A DNA stretch of 64,000 nt, taken from contig NZ_JAKIKP010000006.1 in NCBI RefSeq assembly GCF_023284065.1, positions 1 to 64,000 on the forward strand. Reading direction: 5' to 3'. This DNA comes from Shewanella gaetbuli. Lineage in GTDB: Bacteria > Pseudomonadota > Gammaproteobacteria > Enterobacterales > Shewanellaceae. A program made the translations under genes and the position numbers. Below, piece after piece: positions 47,804 through 56,744 of this stretch. Position 1 is the first letter of the stretch; the number at the start of each line of letters is the position of its first letter. Below the pieces are notes generated by a model, which saw only the letters and a list, made by a program, of their open reading frames with translations, was not told where the DNA came from and made no database searches.

Positions 47804-47832
47804 ATATTAGTGTTACTACTAATATTTTGCAA
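47804..47832 (-). promoter_or_regulatory. Promoter with embedded operator O3
   Basis: Minus strand -35 TTGCAA (47827-47832), 17-bp spacer and -10 TAATAT (47804-47809). The dyad ATATTAGT-GTT-ACTACTAA covers 47804-47822, within a perfect 9-bp inverted repeat, AATATTAGT / ACTAATATT (47803-47826). Additional half-sites occur just downstream at 47779-47800. Confidence 0.82.
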
Positions 47833-47842
47833 TAGAAAATTA

Positions 47843-48250
47843 TTACGCTTTGCGAACACTAAGTTTTCTTATTGCAACAGACTCAATTCCCTCAATTTTG
47901 TCCCCAATCTGTAAAGATTCACGGTAGGCCGCAGCGTTCACCTTTCTTGGTAGAAGATAGAATGCTTTGTTGGACATTACATGTTCATAAACGGCATCCC
48001 AGTTCGATACATTGGGGACAACTTCCTCCTTACAGCTAACCGTGCCAATGTCAGCAAAGGATAGTTTTTCTCCAACCTCTAATAGTGATAGAAGTTGGTT
48101 CTCCAAGGCCGTTTTACGCGCTTTGAGCGATTTAAGCTCTCTAGCTTCGATTTCCGCTATTTTAGTGCGCACTTCAAACAACTCACGCATTAGCTCTTTG
48201 CGGTCAACTTGGGTTTCTTCGTACATTTCTAACTTTTCAGCAGCACTCAT
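47843..48250 (-). CDS. Phage protein with coiled-coil N-terminus, unknown
   Basis: In this 135-residue protein, residues 1-60 are charged and helical (coiled coil, ELKSLKARKTALENQLLSLL). The C-terminal part, WDAVYEHVMSNKAFYLLPRK, recurs in phage hypothetical proteins that I cannot assign. It starts just after the preceding gene (stop at 48253), so it is translationally coupled. It is last in the transcription unit before operator O3. Confidence 0.72.
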   Translation of the reverse strand: MSAAEKLEMYEETQVDRKELMRELFEVRTKIAEIEARELKSLKARKTALENQLLSLLEVGEKLSFADIGTVSCKEEVVPNVSNWDAVYEHVMSNKAFYLLPRKVNAAAYRESLQIGDKIEGIESVAIRKLSVRKA

Positions 48251-48252
48251 AG

Positions 48253-48642
48253 TTACGCAGCCTCTTTATCGTTTGCGAGTTCAACAACATTGTCGGTGTC
48301 TTCGTCCATGTTCTCCAAAAGGTAGCCACCATTCACAAAGCTGTGGAAATTACGAATAGCAGCGTCAAAGGCGACAATACGCTCTGTTGGCTTTTCGTTT
48401 AGCTTCGCTTCTAGGCGTTTACGTTCTTGGGTTAACTTCTGCATGGCAGCAATATCTGAAATGTCGAGTGCAGCTTGCAGTTCTTCCTTGTTCTCTGCAT
48501 AGCGCACTCGAACTTCTGGCAAGTCCTTGCCAAATTCCGCTAAGTTCTTATGGGCAAGGCGTAAAGCTTTTACTACCTCGTTGAATTGCTCCATGTTGAA
48601 TTGTGCAGCACTGATGTTGTTTAGTGGGTTAATGTGTTCCAT
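48253..48642 (-). CDS. Phage hypothetical protein
   Basis: This 129-residue, mainly helical and charged protein (KNLAEFGKDLPEVRVRYAENK, QERKRLEAKLNEKPTERI) has an acidic C-terminus (DEDTDNVVELANDKEAA). No family is recognised. A GAGAGAG RBS precedes ATG, and it lies between the helicase and the coiled-coil gene in one operon. The acidic tail resembles those that contact replication proteins, but this is weak evidence. Confidence 0.7.
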   Translation of the reverse strand: MEHINPLNNISAAQFNMEQFNEVVKALRLAHKNLAEFGKDLPEVRVRYAENKEELQAALDISDIAAMQKLTQERKRLEAKLNEKPTERIVAFDAAIRNFHSFVNGGYLLENMDEDTDNVVELANDKEAA

Positions 48643-48693
48643 AGTTTTACTCTCTCTTGATTAATGGTTAATGGTTTTTCAATGTATTCGATT

Positions 48694-50082
48694 TTAAGCA
48701 GCTTCTTGGGCATCGAATAAGCCCTTAAAGGTGTCAAGCAAGTCACCCATGCGGGTTTTCTTGGTCATTAACTTGGCATAAACATCGGTTTCCACTGTTT
48801 CCTCAGCAGTGATGTTTATGATTTCGGTCTTGCGTTTTTGGCCAGTACGAACGATACGATGATTGAATTGCTCGTATAGGTCGGCTCGATAGGTTGGGGA
48901 TGCCCATATAACCCGATTAGCTTTGGTTAGAGTTAACCCGTGCCCAGCAGATTGAGGATGGGCAAATAACACGTTAATCAAACCTTTTTGGAATCGGTTA
49001 ACAATGTCTGTTCGCTCTTTGGCTGAGACTTCACCATCAATGACAGCGTATGAAAGCCCTCGTTTCTTAGCGGCTGCAATGAGTCCATCACGTTGATGCG
49101 TCCAATTAAACGCCACTAGGCAGTGGTCGGTTTCTGATGCAAGGTCAATAACTAACTCATGGCGGTCTTTGTGAATGTCGTGCGCGTTACCACGTTCGTC
49201 ATAGATAGCACCCGACACGGTTTGCAGTAACTTTTGGAATTTAGCCCCTGCATGGACAGCATTGATTAGTTGGCCTGATTGCAACATCATCATTGCATCA
49301 TGGCGTAACGACTCATATTCTCTGCGCAGCTTAGGTGGGATAGCCACCAATATGTCGCGGAAAATAGTCTCTGGGAGTTCTTGCACATCTTGAAGTGACA
49401 CACGGCTGCAAATGTCGGCCAAGGCCAGTGTGACCATCTGATTGGCCTCTGGCTTATCGTCCCATTTCATTGCATTTGGCACACCAAAGACAGGTGATGG
49501 GGTACAAACTTGTGAACGGAAGTCAAAGAAGTTGCGGCCTAGGCGTTGGCCTCTGTCTATGAGAAAGGCTAAGTGCCAAACGTCAGTGATTGACTTAGGG
49601 CTTGGTGTGCCTGTCATTAATGTCATTACGGGAATGGTCGCAGCCACTTTTTGAATGGCTTTACTTCGCTGGGTAGTGCGGTTTCGGAATGCGTCACCCT
49701 CGTCAACGATAAGCACATCAAAGTCTTTGGCATAGTCCATTTCGCTGATCAACTTTACAGTATCGTGATTGGTTATCACCCAATCATTGTCCTTGTCCTC
49801 GAATACCTTAATCTTTTTCGCTTTCGATACTGAGGCGACACCCACTTGCGCTTCAGGCCACCCAAGGTTTAAATCTTTCACCCAAGCACATTCAAGAATG
49901 GATAGGGGAGCGAGCACCAAGACTCTGGCTTTAGGCCAATGGGTTTTAACTGCATGGACGCAAGACAGGGTTTTACCTGTCCCGCAGCCATCGAAGTTTA
50001 ATACCCGTTGTTTGTCGCCCCATAAAGAGGCGAATTTCTCTTGGTGTGCAAACGGCTTGAACACTTTAGCCAGCGAGGTCAT
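48694..50082 (-). CDS. SNF2-type DNA helicase / translocase
   Basis: The SF2 helicase motifs are complete: Walker A GCGTGKTLSCVHAVK, motif Ia VLVLAPLSILECAW, the DEGD box (VLIVDEGDAFRN), motif III MTGTPSP, and motifs V/VI SAGHGLTLTKANRVIW and QFNHRIVRTGQKRKTE. SNF2-like phage helicases act in replication or recombination. I start at ATG 50082 because AGGAGG lies six bases upstream, and the longer ORF (50127) overlaps the zinc-ribbon gene further. Its start lies inside the end of that gene, so they are coupled. Confidence 0.88.
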   Translation of the reverse strand: MTSLAKVFKPFAHQEKFASLWGDKQRVLNFDGCGTGKTLSCVHAVKTHWPKARVLVLAPLSILECAWVKDLNLGWPEAQVGVASVSKAKKIKVFEDKDNDWVITNHDTVKLISEMDYAKDFDVLIVDEGDAFRNRTTQRSKAIQKVAATIPVMTLMTGTPSPKSITDVWHLAFLIDRGQRLGRNFFDFRSQVCTPSPVFGVPNAMKWDDKPEANQMVTLALADICSRVSLQDVQELPETIFRDILVAIPPKLRREYESLRHDAMMMLQSGQLINAVHAGAKFQKLLQTVSGAIYDERGNAHDIHKDRHELVIDLASETDHCLVAFNWTHQRDGLIAAAKKRGLSYAVIDGEVSAKERTDIVNRFQKGLINVLFAHPQSAGHGLTLTKANRVIWASPTYRADLYEQFNHRIVRTGQKRKTEIINITAEETVETDVYAKLMTKKTRMGDLLDTFKGLFDAQEAA

Positions 50083-50278
50083 AAGCGTCCTCCTCTGGTG
50101 TCGCACCAAACGCACCGTCATTATCACATTCTAATAATTCATCCCACATCGTCCCGCATTTATCACAATCAAAGCTGAACTCTGCATCCCCAGTACGTTC
50201 TATTTGACCACGCCAGTAACTTGTTGTTGGGGTATCACATTCTGGGCAAGGTCTTTCATGGCTAAATATCGGCATCAT
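50066..50278 (-). CDS. Small zinc-ribbon protein
   Basis: This protein of about 70 residues has two Cys pairs, RPCPECDTP and FDCDKCGTMW, spaced as in a zinc ribbon, and an acidic C-terminus. The start overlaps the end of the nuclease gene by 17 bp, and its end overlaps the helicase start. Such small zinc proteins in phage replication operons may be DNA- or protein-binding adaptors; the function here is unknown. Confidence 0.8.
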   Translation of the reverse strand: MMPIFSHERPCPECDTPTTSYWRGQIERTGDAEFSFDCDKCGTMWDELLECDNDGAFGATPEEDAYDLAG

Positions 50279-51368
50279 CTATCCCTCTGTAATGGTCGTA
50301 CTCACAAACCCCAACACCGTAAGCAACACCTTTACGGTTCACGTTTGCCCCGTATGGGCAGTATTGGCATGAAAAGGCATTTGGGTTGGGCATGAAGTCT
50401 TTGCAGGTCGTCATCTTCATTGCACGGTTGTGGTACATGCGCAGAAGAATGACTAACTGGCGACGGTTGAATAACATTTGCATCTTTTCGCCTTGGTCTA
50501 AGTACCAAAACTCAACGTGGAACGTGTTGATGTCTGGGTATCGGTGCATGGCGTGTAGCGCATAACTTAGCCCTTGGTCTCGATGCTTCATTTCGTTTTT
50601 GAATTTGCGGCCTGTTTTGTAATCTATGATCTTGGCTGTGAGCGAATAGCGTTGACGTTCTTCAAGGTCGAGGCTGTCCCATTCAAGAACGTCATCACCT
50701 CTATGTAGGTAAAGCTTGTTATCTTCGCCAAAGACCACTTGGCCATCGTCATCTTTGTGCAACGGGGTAGCGACAATCTCAAACGCATCCAGCTTGGCTT
50801 TGCCCCATAGTTCAGGGTCGTTCTCCTCTGGCTTTTTGGGATTCCAATTGCAGGGCGACCAATCTTGGCGAATGCCCCAGTTTTCTTCCATGAGTAAACG
50901 ATGCTCACGGAAAGACTGTCGTAACCGTTCAAATTCAGTGTTAAACACTTCAAATTTGGTTTTATTGTCGGCAGGTAAGTGTTCTCGATTGAAGCGTACC
51001 CATTCCTCACAACCGTCATGGATTAGTGAGCCACGAACTGCGGCTTCACCATCTTGTTGTGGGATTTTATCTACCCGTTGGAGTTTGATAGCCCATTGGC
51101 AATTCTCGAACGTTTTTAGTGCTGAGAAAGACCAGTTATCGACTGGGCCAAGTTCCATATCCTCGCCAATTTCTACCTCTTGCTTGTTTGGCAAAGTGGG
51201 TAGCTTTGGGGGAAGTTTGGCCTCTGCACTATTGGCTGCCTTTAAAGTGGCGGCAAAGGCCGTAGTCGATTTGGCCTCGACTCCTTTAACCTCTGCCTTC
51301 TGGATAGCACCGCCTTTGGCTGTGTCATCCTTTTCCTTTGCGGCTTGGAGTTGACTAGCAAAATTCAT
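50262..51368 (-). CDS. Cas4/RecB-like PD-(D/E)XK exonuclease
   Basis: A low-complexity basic/Ala-rich N-terminus (about 60 residues) precedes the nuclease core. That core has RGSLIHDGCEEW (His), AKLDAFEIVATPLH (Asp) and AKIIDYKTGRKF (Asp-Tyr-Lys). Four C-terminal Cys (TTCKDF, FSCQYCPYG, GVCEY) are arranged like the Fe-S cluster of Cas4/AddB nucleases. In phages such enzymes resect double-stranded DNA ends for recombination. It follows the primase-helicase gene by 3 bp. Confidence 0.88.
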   Translation of the reverse strand: MNFASQLQAAKEKDDTAKGGAIQKAEVKGVEAKSTTAFAATLKAANSAEAKLPPKLPTLPNKQEVEIGEDMELGPVDNWSFSALKTFENCQWAIKLQRVDKIPQQDGEAAVRGSLIHDGCEEWVRFNREHLPADNKTKFEVFNTEFERLRQSFREHRLLMEENWGIRQDWSPCNWNPKKPEENDPELWGKAKLDAFEIVATPLHKDDDGQVVFGEDNKLYLHRGDDVLEWDSLDLEERQRYSLTAKIIDYKTGRKFKNEMKHRDQGLSYALHAMHRYPDINTFHVEFWYLDQGEKMQMLFNRRQLVILLRMYHNRAMKMTTCKDFMPNPNAFSCQYCPYGANVNRKGVAYGVGVCEYDHYRGIDDADI

Positions 51369-51371
51369 AGA

Positions 51372-54002
51372 TTAACCTCTTTCTAACGCTGCTTTGGCTT
51401 CTGCTTTTATGCGTTCTTCAGCCATAGCAATTTCGTCAGCTTGTTGGGGCTGACCGAATGGTGAAACATTGGTGGGGAGTGGTGCATTTGCTCTGCGGAT
51501 TAGCTCGAGCACTTCTTTGTCATCGTAAGTCCAGTAGACTTCAATACAGCGTGGTCGAGTATGTAGTGGCTTCATCGAACCCACTGGTCGCTCATGGCGT
51601 TTAACTTTCAGTTCAGTGGTCGGCATCATGCGTCCAAAGGCGTTGTCACTGACCTCTTTACTTGCCAAGTAGCTGTAGACCATGCGTAGGTCATCCTTGA
51701 GTATGTAGCAGGGTTCACCTGTGTTGACGTACTCCAAACAGGCGGTAACAAAAGTTTTTACCCGGTTAAGTGCGAGTAATTCTTTGGCTTCTAACCCTGC
51801 GGCTGGCTTATCCAAGATGCCGATGAACGCACCAAAGTCGCCACGTTTGATGTGGTCGAAGAAACGCTCTGCGGCTGACATACCAGCAGCTTGCATTTCG
51901 TGTTTGGCCTCGTTATCCAAGATGGTGCTGACCATCTGTTTATTCACATTGAATGCTTTGAGGAAACGAGCGAAGCGGGGGAGTTCTGGCTCTAGGGCGG
52001 CAATGAAACCGTCCCAATCTTGGGCAATTGCGGGTATGCGCATTTTCAGCATTCGACTTTGGCGAACGGCAATGTTGTAGCGTCTTTTATCGCTGGTTTG
52101 CATTGCGTCAAAATCGTTAGTACCAAAGATGAAATTCAGTCTTTGTCGCGCTCTGCGTTGCATTTGCTGCATACGCCTTACCATGAACATTGGCTCAGTG
52201 ATAAGGTTACGTAACAAGGCTGCGGCTCTGCGGTTACCGACTGATGCGCCTTTCATGTTGAACTCGTCAACCATGAGTACCATTGCATCTTCCATCCATC
52301 CGTTGAATTGGTCATCTGCAATCCCTTGTAGGGTGTTCTGTACTGCGTAGTCAGTACCGAACAGCTTGGATAGGACTTGATGGAAGAATAAACCTTTACC
52401 TGTTCCCTCCTCACCGTGGACTAGCCATGCTGTGCCAGCTTTGTCTTTGGTTTGGAATATGAACGCTAGCCAATTAACAAAGTGCTCGAAACACTCAAAA
52501 TCGTCACCTAGCATGTGCAAAATGACTTCTGAAATGATTGGACATTCCACAGTCAGTAGCCAACCGCTCCCGTAGCGTAGTGTGTCTGAGTAGGGGTGTT
52601 CCTCTTTGGCTGCCATGTACTTTGTTGGCTTGAATCGGTTCACGTACTCTTTGTCACCGATGCGAAATTGAACTTCTTCGCGTTGCGGCTCCATCACTAC
52701 GTATTTAGGGGGAACAGGGTCTGGAACAACCACACCGTAATAAGATAGCCATTCCTCAGCGACCTTAGCGTTCTGGCGTGGGTTTAGCTCAACAATCTCA
52801 TTGTTCTCAATATCCACTTCCAGCGTGGTATAGGAATCTGTGGTTTGGTCAATGAACACTGAGCGTTGGATTTTACGTGTTACACCTGCCTCAGCATCGA
52901 CCACTTTCTCAAAACCACCACCAAACTGCTCTACGTGTCTGGCGTAGGCTTCGGCATCGGCCTCTTTGAATAAGAATGGTGGCTCGTCTGGGATAAAGCT
53001 GTGTACGATTTCTGGGTTGCTTTTGAATACCCAGTAGGCGTTATTTGACCCCGCGCCTATGTTGTATCGGACAAATTCGTTGTCCTCATAGGCCAATGAC
53101 ATACGAGCTTCGGGCGGGTTGATAGCCACACTTTGCTCACGGCCATTGATACGCATCCGTTGGAACTTAACCTTGCGCGCTGGAATCCCTGCGGCTTGTT
53201 GGAGTTCACGCAACAAGCTGTCTCGTCTGCCAGCCACAATGTCCATTTTTGAATCAAGCTCAGTTAACTCGTCACCAAGGTTGAATAGGGGTTTATCTTT
53301 TTCAACGGCTACGAAACGCTGAGAATCATCATTGAATGGGTTTTTCAGTCTTGGCCCAAAAAGAGGCGGGGCGATATAAACCACTCGCGCAGGTTCAGCT
53401 AGACAGGGGTCAACAACTGAACTTATCCGCATTTTTGAAGCCGTTAACCCTAAGCACTCATAAATATCTTGTTGGGTATAATTAAGCGAGGTTGTCCAAT
53501 CTTTGATAAGTCTAAAGTCATAAGGCTTATCTAATAGAAAGTGGATATGAACGCTTAACGATTTTTCTTTCAAGCCAAAGCTGCTGCTTGCTACGGCTAC
53601 GTAAGAAACGTTGTGTAGTGCTTGGGGCAGCATTGCGATAACCCGCTCTGCCTCGGCCTTAACATGGGTCGCGGTTGCGTTTTGACGTAAGCCGTCCTCC
53701 ACTTTAAGGCCATCAATATCTAATACTAAAAACTCGGTTTTTGCGCTTTTGTCTGTTTTGTCTCTGCGCGATTCATTAACTAAGTCTTTAGTGAATACAC
53801 CACGATATAGCGCACGTCCGTGCATTGCGTGTTTTGCTAACAAATCCCTGTAAGCTTTGACACCTAAGTTTGCATCAAATTCTTCGGTGTAAGAGGTTAC
53901 TTTTGCAGCCAGTGGGTAAGACCTAGTGCCACCATCAGAAAGACCCAGTTCCTTTCGGAGTGGGCCAACTTTATGGTGAGCAGCTATAAACTGTAACTTC
54001 AT
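51372..54002 (-). CDS. Primase-helicase (AEP-like primase plus SF3/D5-type ATPase)
   Basis: In this 876-residue protein the N-terminal region shows archaeo-eukaryotic primase-like motifs: EFLVLDIDGLK (Asp95, Asp97) and SLSVHIHFLLDK (about 149-160). The C-terminal ATPase has Walker A HGEEGTGKGLFF (about 529-540), Walker B MVLMVDEFN (576-582) and sensor NFIFGTNDFD, with a DUF5906-like arrangement. Together they would prime and unwind DNA at the phage origin. It starts within the stop of the upstream zinc-finger gene (overlap 4 bp). The primase assignment is by motif only. Confidence 0.85.
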   Translation of the reverse strand: MKLQFIAAHHKVGPLRKELGLSDGGTRSYPLAAKVTSYTEEFDANLGVKAYRDLLAKHAMHGRALYRGVFTKDLVNESRRDKTDKSAKTEFLVLDIDGLKVEDGLRQNATATHVKAEAERVIAMLPQALHNVSYVAVASSSFGLKEKSLSVHIHFLLDKPYDFRLIKDWTTSLNYTQQDIYECLGLTASKMRISSVVDPCLAEPARVVYIAPPLFGPRLKNPFNDDSQRFVAVEKDKPLFNLGDELTELDSKMDIVAGRRDSLLRELQQAAGIPARKVKFQRMRINGREQSVAINPPEARMSLAYEDNEFVRYNIGAGSNNAYWVFKSNPEIVHSFIPDEPPFLFKEADAEAYARHVEQFGGGFEKVVDAEAGVTRKIQRSVFIDQTTDSYTTLEVDIENNEIVELNPRQNAKVAEEWLSYYGVVVPDPVPPKYVVMEPQREEVQFRIGDKEYVNRFKPTKYMAAKEEHPYSDTLRYGSGWLLTVECPIISEVILHMLGDDFECFEHFVNWLAFIFQTKDKAGTAWLVHGEEGTGKGLFFHQVLSKLFGTDYAVQNTLQGIADDQFNGWMEDAMVLMVDEFNMKGASVGNRRAAALLRNLITEPMFMVRRMQQMQRRARQRLNFIFGTNDFDAMQTSDKRRYNIAVRQSRMLKMRIPAIAQDWDGFIAALEPELPRFARFLKAFNVNKQMVSTILDNEAKHEMQAAGMSAAERFFDHIKRGDFGAFIGILDKPAAGLEAKELLALNRVKTFVTACLEYVNTGEPCYILKDDLRMVYSYLASKEVSDNAFGRMMPTTELKVKRHERPVGSMKPLHTRPRCIEVYWTYDDKEVLELIRRANAPLPTNVSPFGQPQQADEIAMAEERIKAEAKAALERG

Positions 54003-54214
54003 GCTCGCCTCACATATTTCTCATAGTCGGAACTACAATCAAGGTCACAAAACAACTGTCCCTCATTGGTCAGCGGGGCTTCGCAGTAGTAGCAAAGCCC
54101 CTTTGGGTTCAGCCTTTCGTTCTTATTGATGTGCCGTGCCCTCTGTATTTGAGAGCGGAGGATTAAACTTTCTTTCTCAACACTGGAATCAATAAAATCA
54201 GGCATAGTTAACAT
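53999..54214 (-). CDS. Small TraR/DksA-like zinc-finger protein
   Basis: This protein of about 71 residues has a C-terminal zinc finger: LCYYCEAPL and LFCDLDCSSDYEKY. It resembles the short TraR/DksA-type finger without the RNA-polymerase coiled coil. ATG at 54214 or 54205 are both possible. It lies just downstream of operator O4 and overlaps the primase start by 4 bp, so it is the first gene of that unit. Confidence 0.75.
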   Translation of the reverse strand: MLTMPDFIDSSVEKESLILRSQIQRARHINKNERLNPKGLCYYCEAPLTNEGQLFCDLDCSSDYEKYVRRA

Positions 54215-54248
54215 TCACCCTTATTTAGTAGTAATTAGTTATAAAAAT

Positions 54249-54267
54249 ATAACAGTATTACTACTAT
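54249..54267. promoter_or_regulatory. Repressor operator-like dyad O4
   Basis: ATAACAGT-ATT-ACTACTAT matches the element-wide operator and overlaps the stop codon of the ligase gene. It is 35-55 bp upstream of the zinc-finger/primase unit. A -10-like TATATT lies on the minus strand, but the -35 is weak. Confidence 0.65.
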
Positions 54268-55415
54268 AATTCATCATAAAAACGCAATGCAACAGGTAAG
54301 AAAGGGATTCCATCAGGTGTTAAGTTGAAGAATTTCACTGTTAATTTTCGACCAATATAACGCTCAATGTCTTGTGCTATCTGGTCTTTTTCTTCCATCG
54401 TGCCATGTGCAGTCACATCAAATGTCTTCCCATTTTCTGTTGTGCATTGGAACACGGGGACTTGGTATTCACGTTCAGGTCGAATGTAGGGCTTGCCAAG
54501 GGCGTAACCTGTAATCGTAAACTCCGCGTCCTGAAAGTCTTTAACTTTAAGTAGCGAAGATGAACGTTTACCGTCCTCATAACCCGCATCACCCCAGCGA
54601 ACCATTGTGCCCTCATAACCGTCATTGATATTGGTCTGGTGGAGATGGTTAAGCTGCTCTTGGTTATGTAGGACGTACCCATAGACTAGGGTAATGGCCT
54701 TGGTGTTTGCCCCAGCAAAAATATTAGTTAGCAACCCGTCACGCTCTGCATAGGGAATGTTGCGCAGCACTATGTCATAAACGTGATAACGTAATTTGGC
54801 GGTGTCTGGCTGTAAGCGTTTAGCCCATGATGAAATGGTCTGTAATGCTGTGCCGTGGTGATATAACTCACCATCTAGGGTTTGCCCATCCCAGCGCCCA
54901 GATTCGTATAGCTCGGCTAACTCTGCGGCAATATGGGGAATATTCATTGGTTTACCTTTGCGACTGTACAGCACCACTTCTTGCTGCTCGTTTACTGTCG
55001 CTAACATGCGGTGACCATCCAGCTTCGGTTGGGCGATAATAGGGAATGCCCAGCTTTTTACCTTTTCGATTGGTTTTGCCAGCATTGGCATGGCAAGCCC
55101 TAAGCTGTTACTGACTTGACTGCCCTCAGCAGGGATTTCTTCTACGTAACCTTTATCAAGCTGTTTAGATACTTTGCTCTTGGCCTCGCTTAGAGCTTGT
55201 TCAATAGGGCTGGTTTCATTGGCACGGCCAATGTTTTTGCCTTTGGTGATGTTAGTGACTGTTTCTACTGGTTTACCACCAATCACCTTGGTAGATAGAC
55301 GTTTAAGGGTTGCTGTTCCATCATCATTGGCAGCAACTTGGATCAACCAATCCCCAACCTTGCCATTTGAGTGAACTTTGAATAATCGTTTTTCATATGC
55401 AATTGCAGCAGACAT
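54264..55415 (-). CDS. ATP-dependent DNA ligase with WGR-like N-terminus
   Basis: In this 383-residue protein the N-terminal ~90 residues (YEKRLFKVHSNGKVGDWLI, then KGKNIGRANETSPIEQA) match the WGR-like domain of phage ligases. The catalytic core has motif I QPKLDGHRML (adenylated Lys), motif III TLDGELYHHG, motif IV EGTMVRWGD and motif V SSLLKVKDF. A C-terminal OB-like domain follows. It seals nicks during phage replication or repair. GAGAG precedes ATG, with a small 38-residue gene just upstream. Confidence 0.92.
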   Translation of the reverse strand: MSAAIAYEKRLFKVHSNGKVGDWLIQVAANDDGTATLKRLSTKVIGGKPVETVTNITKGKNIGRANETSPIEQALSEAKSKVSKQLDKGYVEEIPAEGSQVSNSLGLAMPMLAKPIEKVKSWAFPIIAQPKLDGHRMLATVNEQQEVVLYSRKGKPMNIPHIAAELAELYESGRWDGQTLDGELYHHGTALQTISSWAKRLQPDTAKLRYHVYDIVLRNIPYAERDGLLTNIFAGANTKAITLVYGYVLHNQEQLNHLHQTNINDGYEGTMVRWGDAGYEDGKRSSSLLKVKDFQDAEFTITGYALGKPYIRPEREYQVPVFQCTTENGKTFDVTAHGTMEEKDQIAQDIERYIGRKLTVKFFNLTPDGIPFLPVALRFYDEL

Positions 55416-55439
55416 AATGCTTTCTCTCTTTATTAGTTG

Positions 55440-55556
55440 TTATACAGTTCGGCCTAAACAGCGAACCACTTTTAGGCCGTGTTCGTGGGCGTATTCGAGT
55501 GCGCTTCCAAGTGAGGGGAAGTACAACTCGTTGCCGTTATCCATTAGGTAAATCAT
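55440..55556 (-). CDS. 38-residue protein coupled to the DUF932 gene, unknown
   Basis: The start codon overlaps the DUF932 stop as ATGA, a classical translational-coupling junction. The product is MIYLMDNGNELYFPSLGSAL... ending with a basic/Cys stretch VVRCLGRTV. It lies between DUF932 and the ligase. No family is recognised; I call it mainly on the ATGA junction and the clean fit into the operon. Confidence 0.6.
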   Translation of the reverse strand: MIYLMDNGNELYFPSLGSALEYAHEHGLKVVRCLGRTV

Positions 55557-56446
55557 GCAGCGACAGCGAATAATGGTTGGTTAAGGGTTTTGGCTACCTT
55601 ACGTTCCCGTTCAACAATCACGGCTGCTCGGTTCGGCTCACTTGCCCCTTTAATATCAGCATGGGTTGACCAGTAGGTTAGGGCATTGAACAGTGCCCAA
55701 AGGTTGCGGCCTATTTCGCCACGTTCGTCCGTCCAGAAGTTAATCAGGTCTTGACGCATCGACTCTGATTTACACTCGCCATGCTTATCAAAGCCAACGT
55801 GTTGTTCAATGAGGTCAATGGCCTGTTTTTCTGTGATGCTTGTTTGTGCCCAGATGCGCCAACGTTCTCCCTCTTTCTCGAAGTTGTTAAGCGCGGCTGC
55901 GATTTGAATACCTACTCGTGGTATGTCTAGCACTGAGGTATGGCGTTTACTGGTCTTGGTTAGGTGCTCCCCAACAACCATTCCGTTTGCACAGACTATG
56001 CGGTAACCGCCAACTAATACTTGCAGGTTGCATGAGCCGTCATAGCTATTCAGTACGTTGATGCGTAGGTTGGTTACGTCGCCTGTACCTATGTTGATTT
56101 TGTGCTCCGGGAAAATGTATGAGCGCACTGTTCGTCCACCTGCGTAGGCGGTTTGATCACGTATTATCAACCCGTTGGTATCGAGGGTTGGGCAGCGTTC
56201 AATGATTTGATTGATGCCGTTATAAATACTTTCATTCGTGGTTAGCTTGTAGGTCTTACCGTGTACAGCTAACACAGTGTTGGTGTCTCTGCGCACAATG
56301 GCGGTTTGGCCTCTGTCACTCAGCCCTGTTAACTGAGCCAGTGGCACTTGTTCAACGGGAAAGAAAATGTCATCCGAAAGGGCGGTGACATTGCGATTGT
56401 GTAAGGTGCGAACATTACGCGCACTGTTTAATTGAACTACTGTCAT
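55553..56446 (-). CDS. DUF932-family phage/plasmid protein
   Basis: This 297-residue protein is typical of DUF932. Characteristic features are GLSDRGQTAIVRRDTNTVL, INVLNSYDGSCNLQVLVGG and YRIVCANGMVVGEHL. Members occur in phages and conjugative plasmids, often near ssDNA annealing or replication genes, and their biochemical role is not settled. The start overlaps the preceding gene by 32 bp, and its stop overlaps the 38-residue ORF. Confidence 0.9.
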   Translation of the reverse strand: MTVVQLNSARNVRTLHNRNVTALSDDIFFPVEQVPLAQLTGLSDRGQTAIVRRDTNTVLAVHGKTYKLTTNESIYNGINQIIERCPTLDTNGLIIRDQTAYAGGRTVRSYIFPEHKINIGTGDVTNLRINVLNSYDGSCNLQVLVGGYRIVCANGMVVGEHLTKTSKRHTSVLDIPRVGIQIAAALNNFEKEGERWRIWAQTSITEKQAIDLIEQHVGFDKHGECKSESMRQDLINFWTDERGEIGRNLWALFNALTYWSTHADIKGASEPNRAAVIVERERKVAKTLNQPLFAVAA

Positions 56447-56744
56447 GTTGGCTTTCTCCTAGATATTCATAGGTGGCAACAACACGGTTACCAAGCAAAA
56501 GTTGTGCTTTATCTGGGCTTGGGAATCGGAAGTTGGCGGCTTTCTCAAAGTACAGCCATGAACCTTGGCTCTGCTCATTTTCAGGCTCAAACTGCACTGC
56601 GTTACTTTGTACATGCTGAACAGCACGTTCTATGGTTCTTGTTGGTTTGAACTCACCAAAAGCTGGGTAGTAGGTGGTTCTCCAACGAGAGCCAAGTGTC
56701 ATAGCGGCCTTGAGCGACCGCATGGATTTCAAAATAGGTTGCAT
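56415..56744 (-). CDS. Phage hypothetical protein
   Basis: At 109 residues, it starts at an ATG that overlaps the upstream stop (TAATG), with AGGAGA five bases before it, so the start is firm. It has a basic N-terminus (SLKAAMTLGSRWRT) and the core WLYFEKAANFRFPSPDKAQ. I recognise no family. The end overlaps the DUF932 start by 32 bp. Confidence 0.7.
   Translation of the reverse strand: MQPILKSMRSLKAAMTLGSRWRTTYYPAFGEFKPTRTIERAVQHVQSNAVQFEPENEQSQGSWLYFEKAANFRFPSPDKAQLLLGNRVVATYEYLGESQHDSSSIKQCA

Noticed and set aside
50716-51354. 212-residue plus-strand ORF
   Set aside because: It is antisense to the well-supported Cas4-like nuclease gene and shows no motif or RBS.
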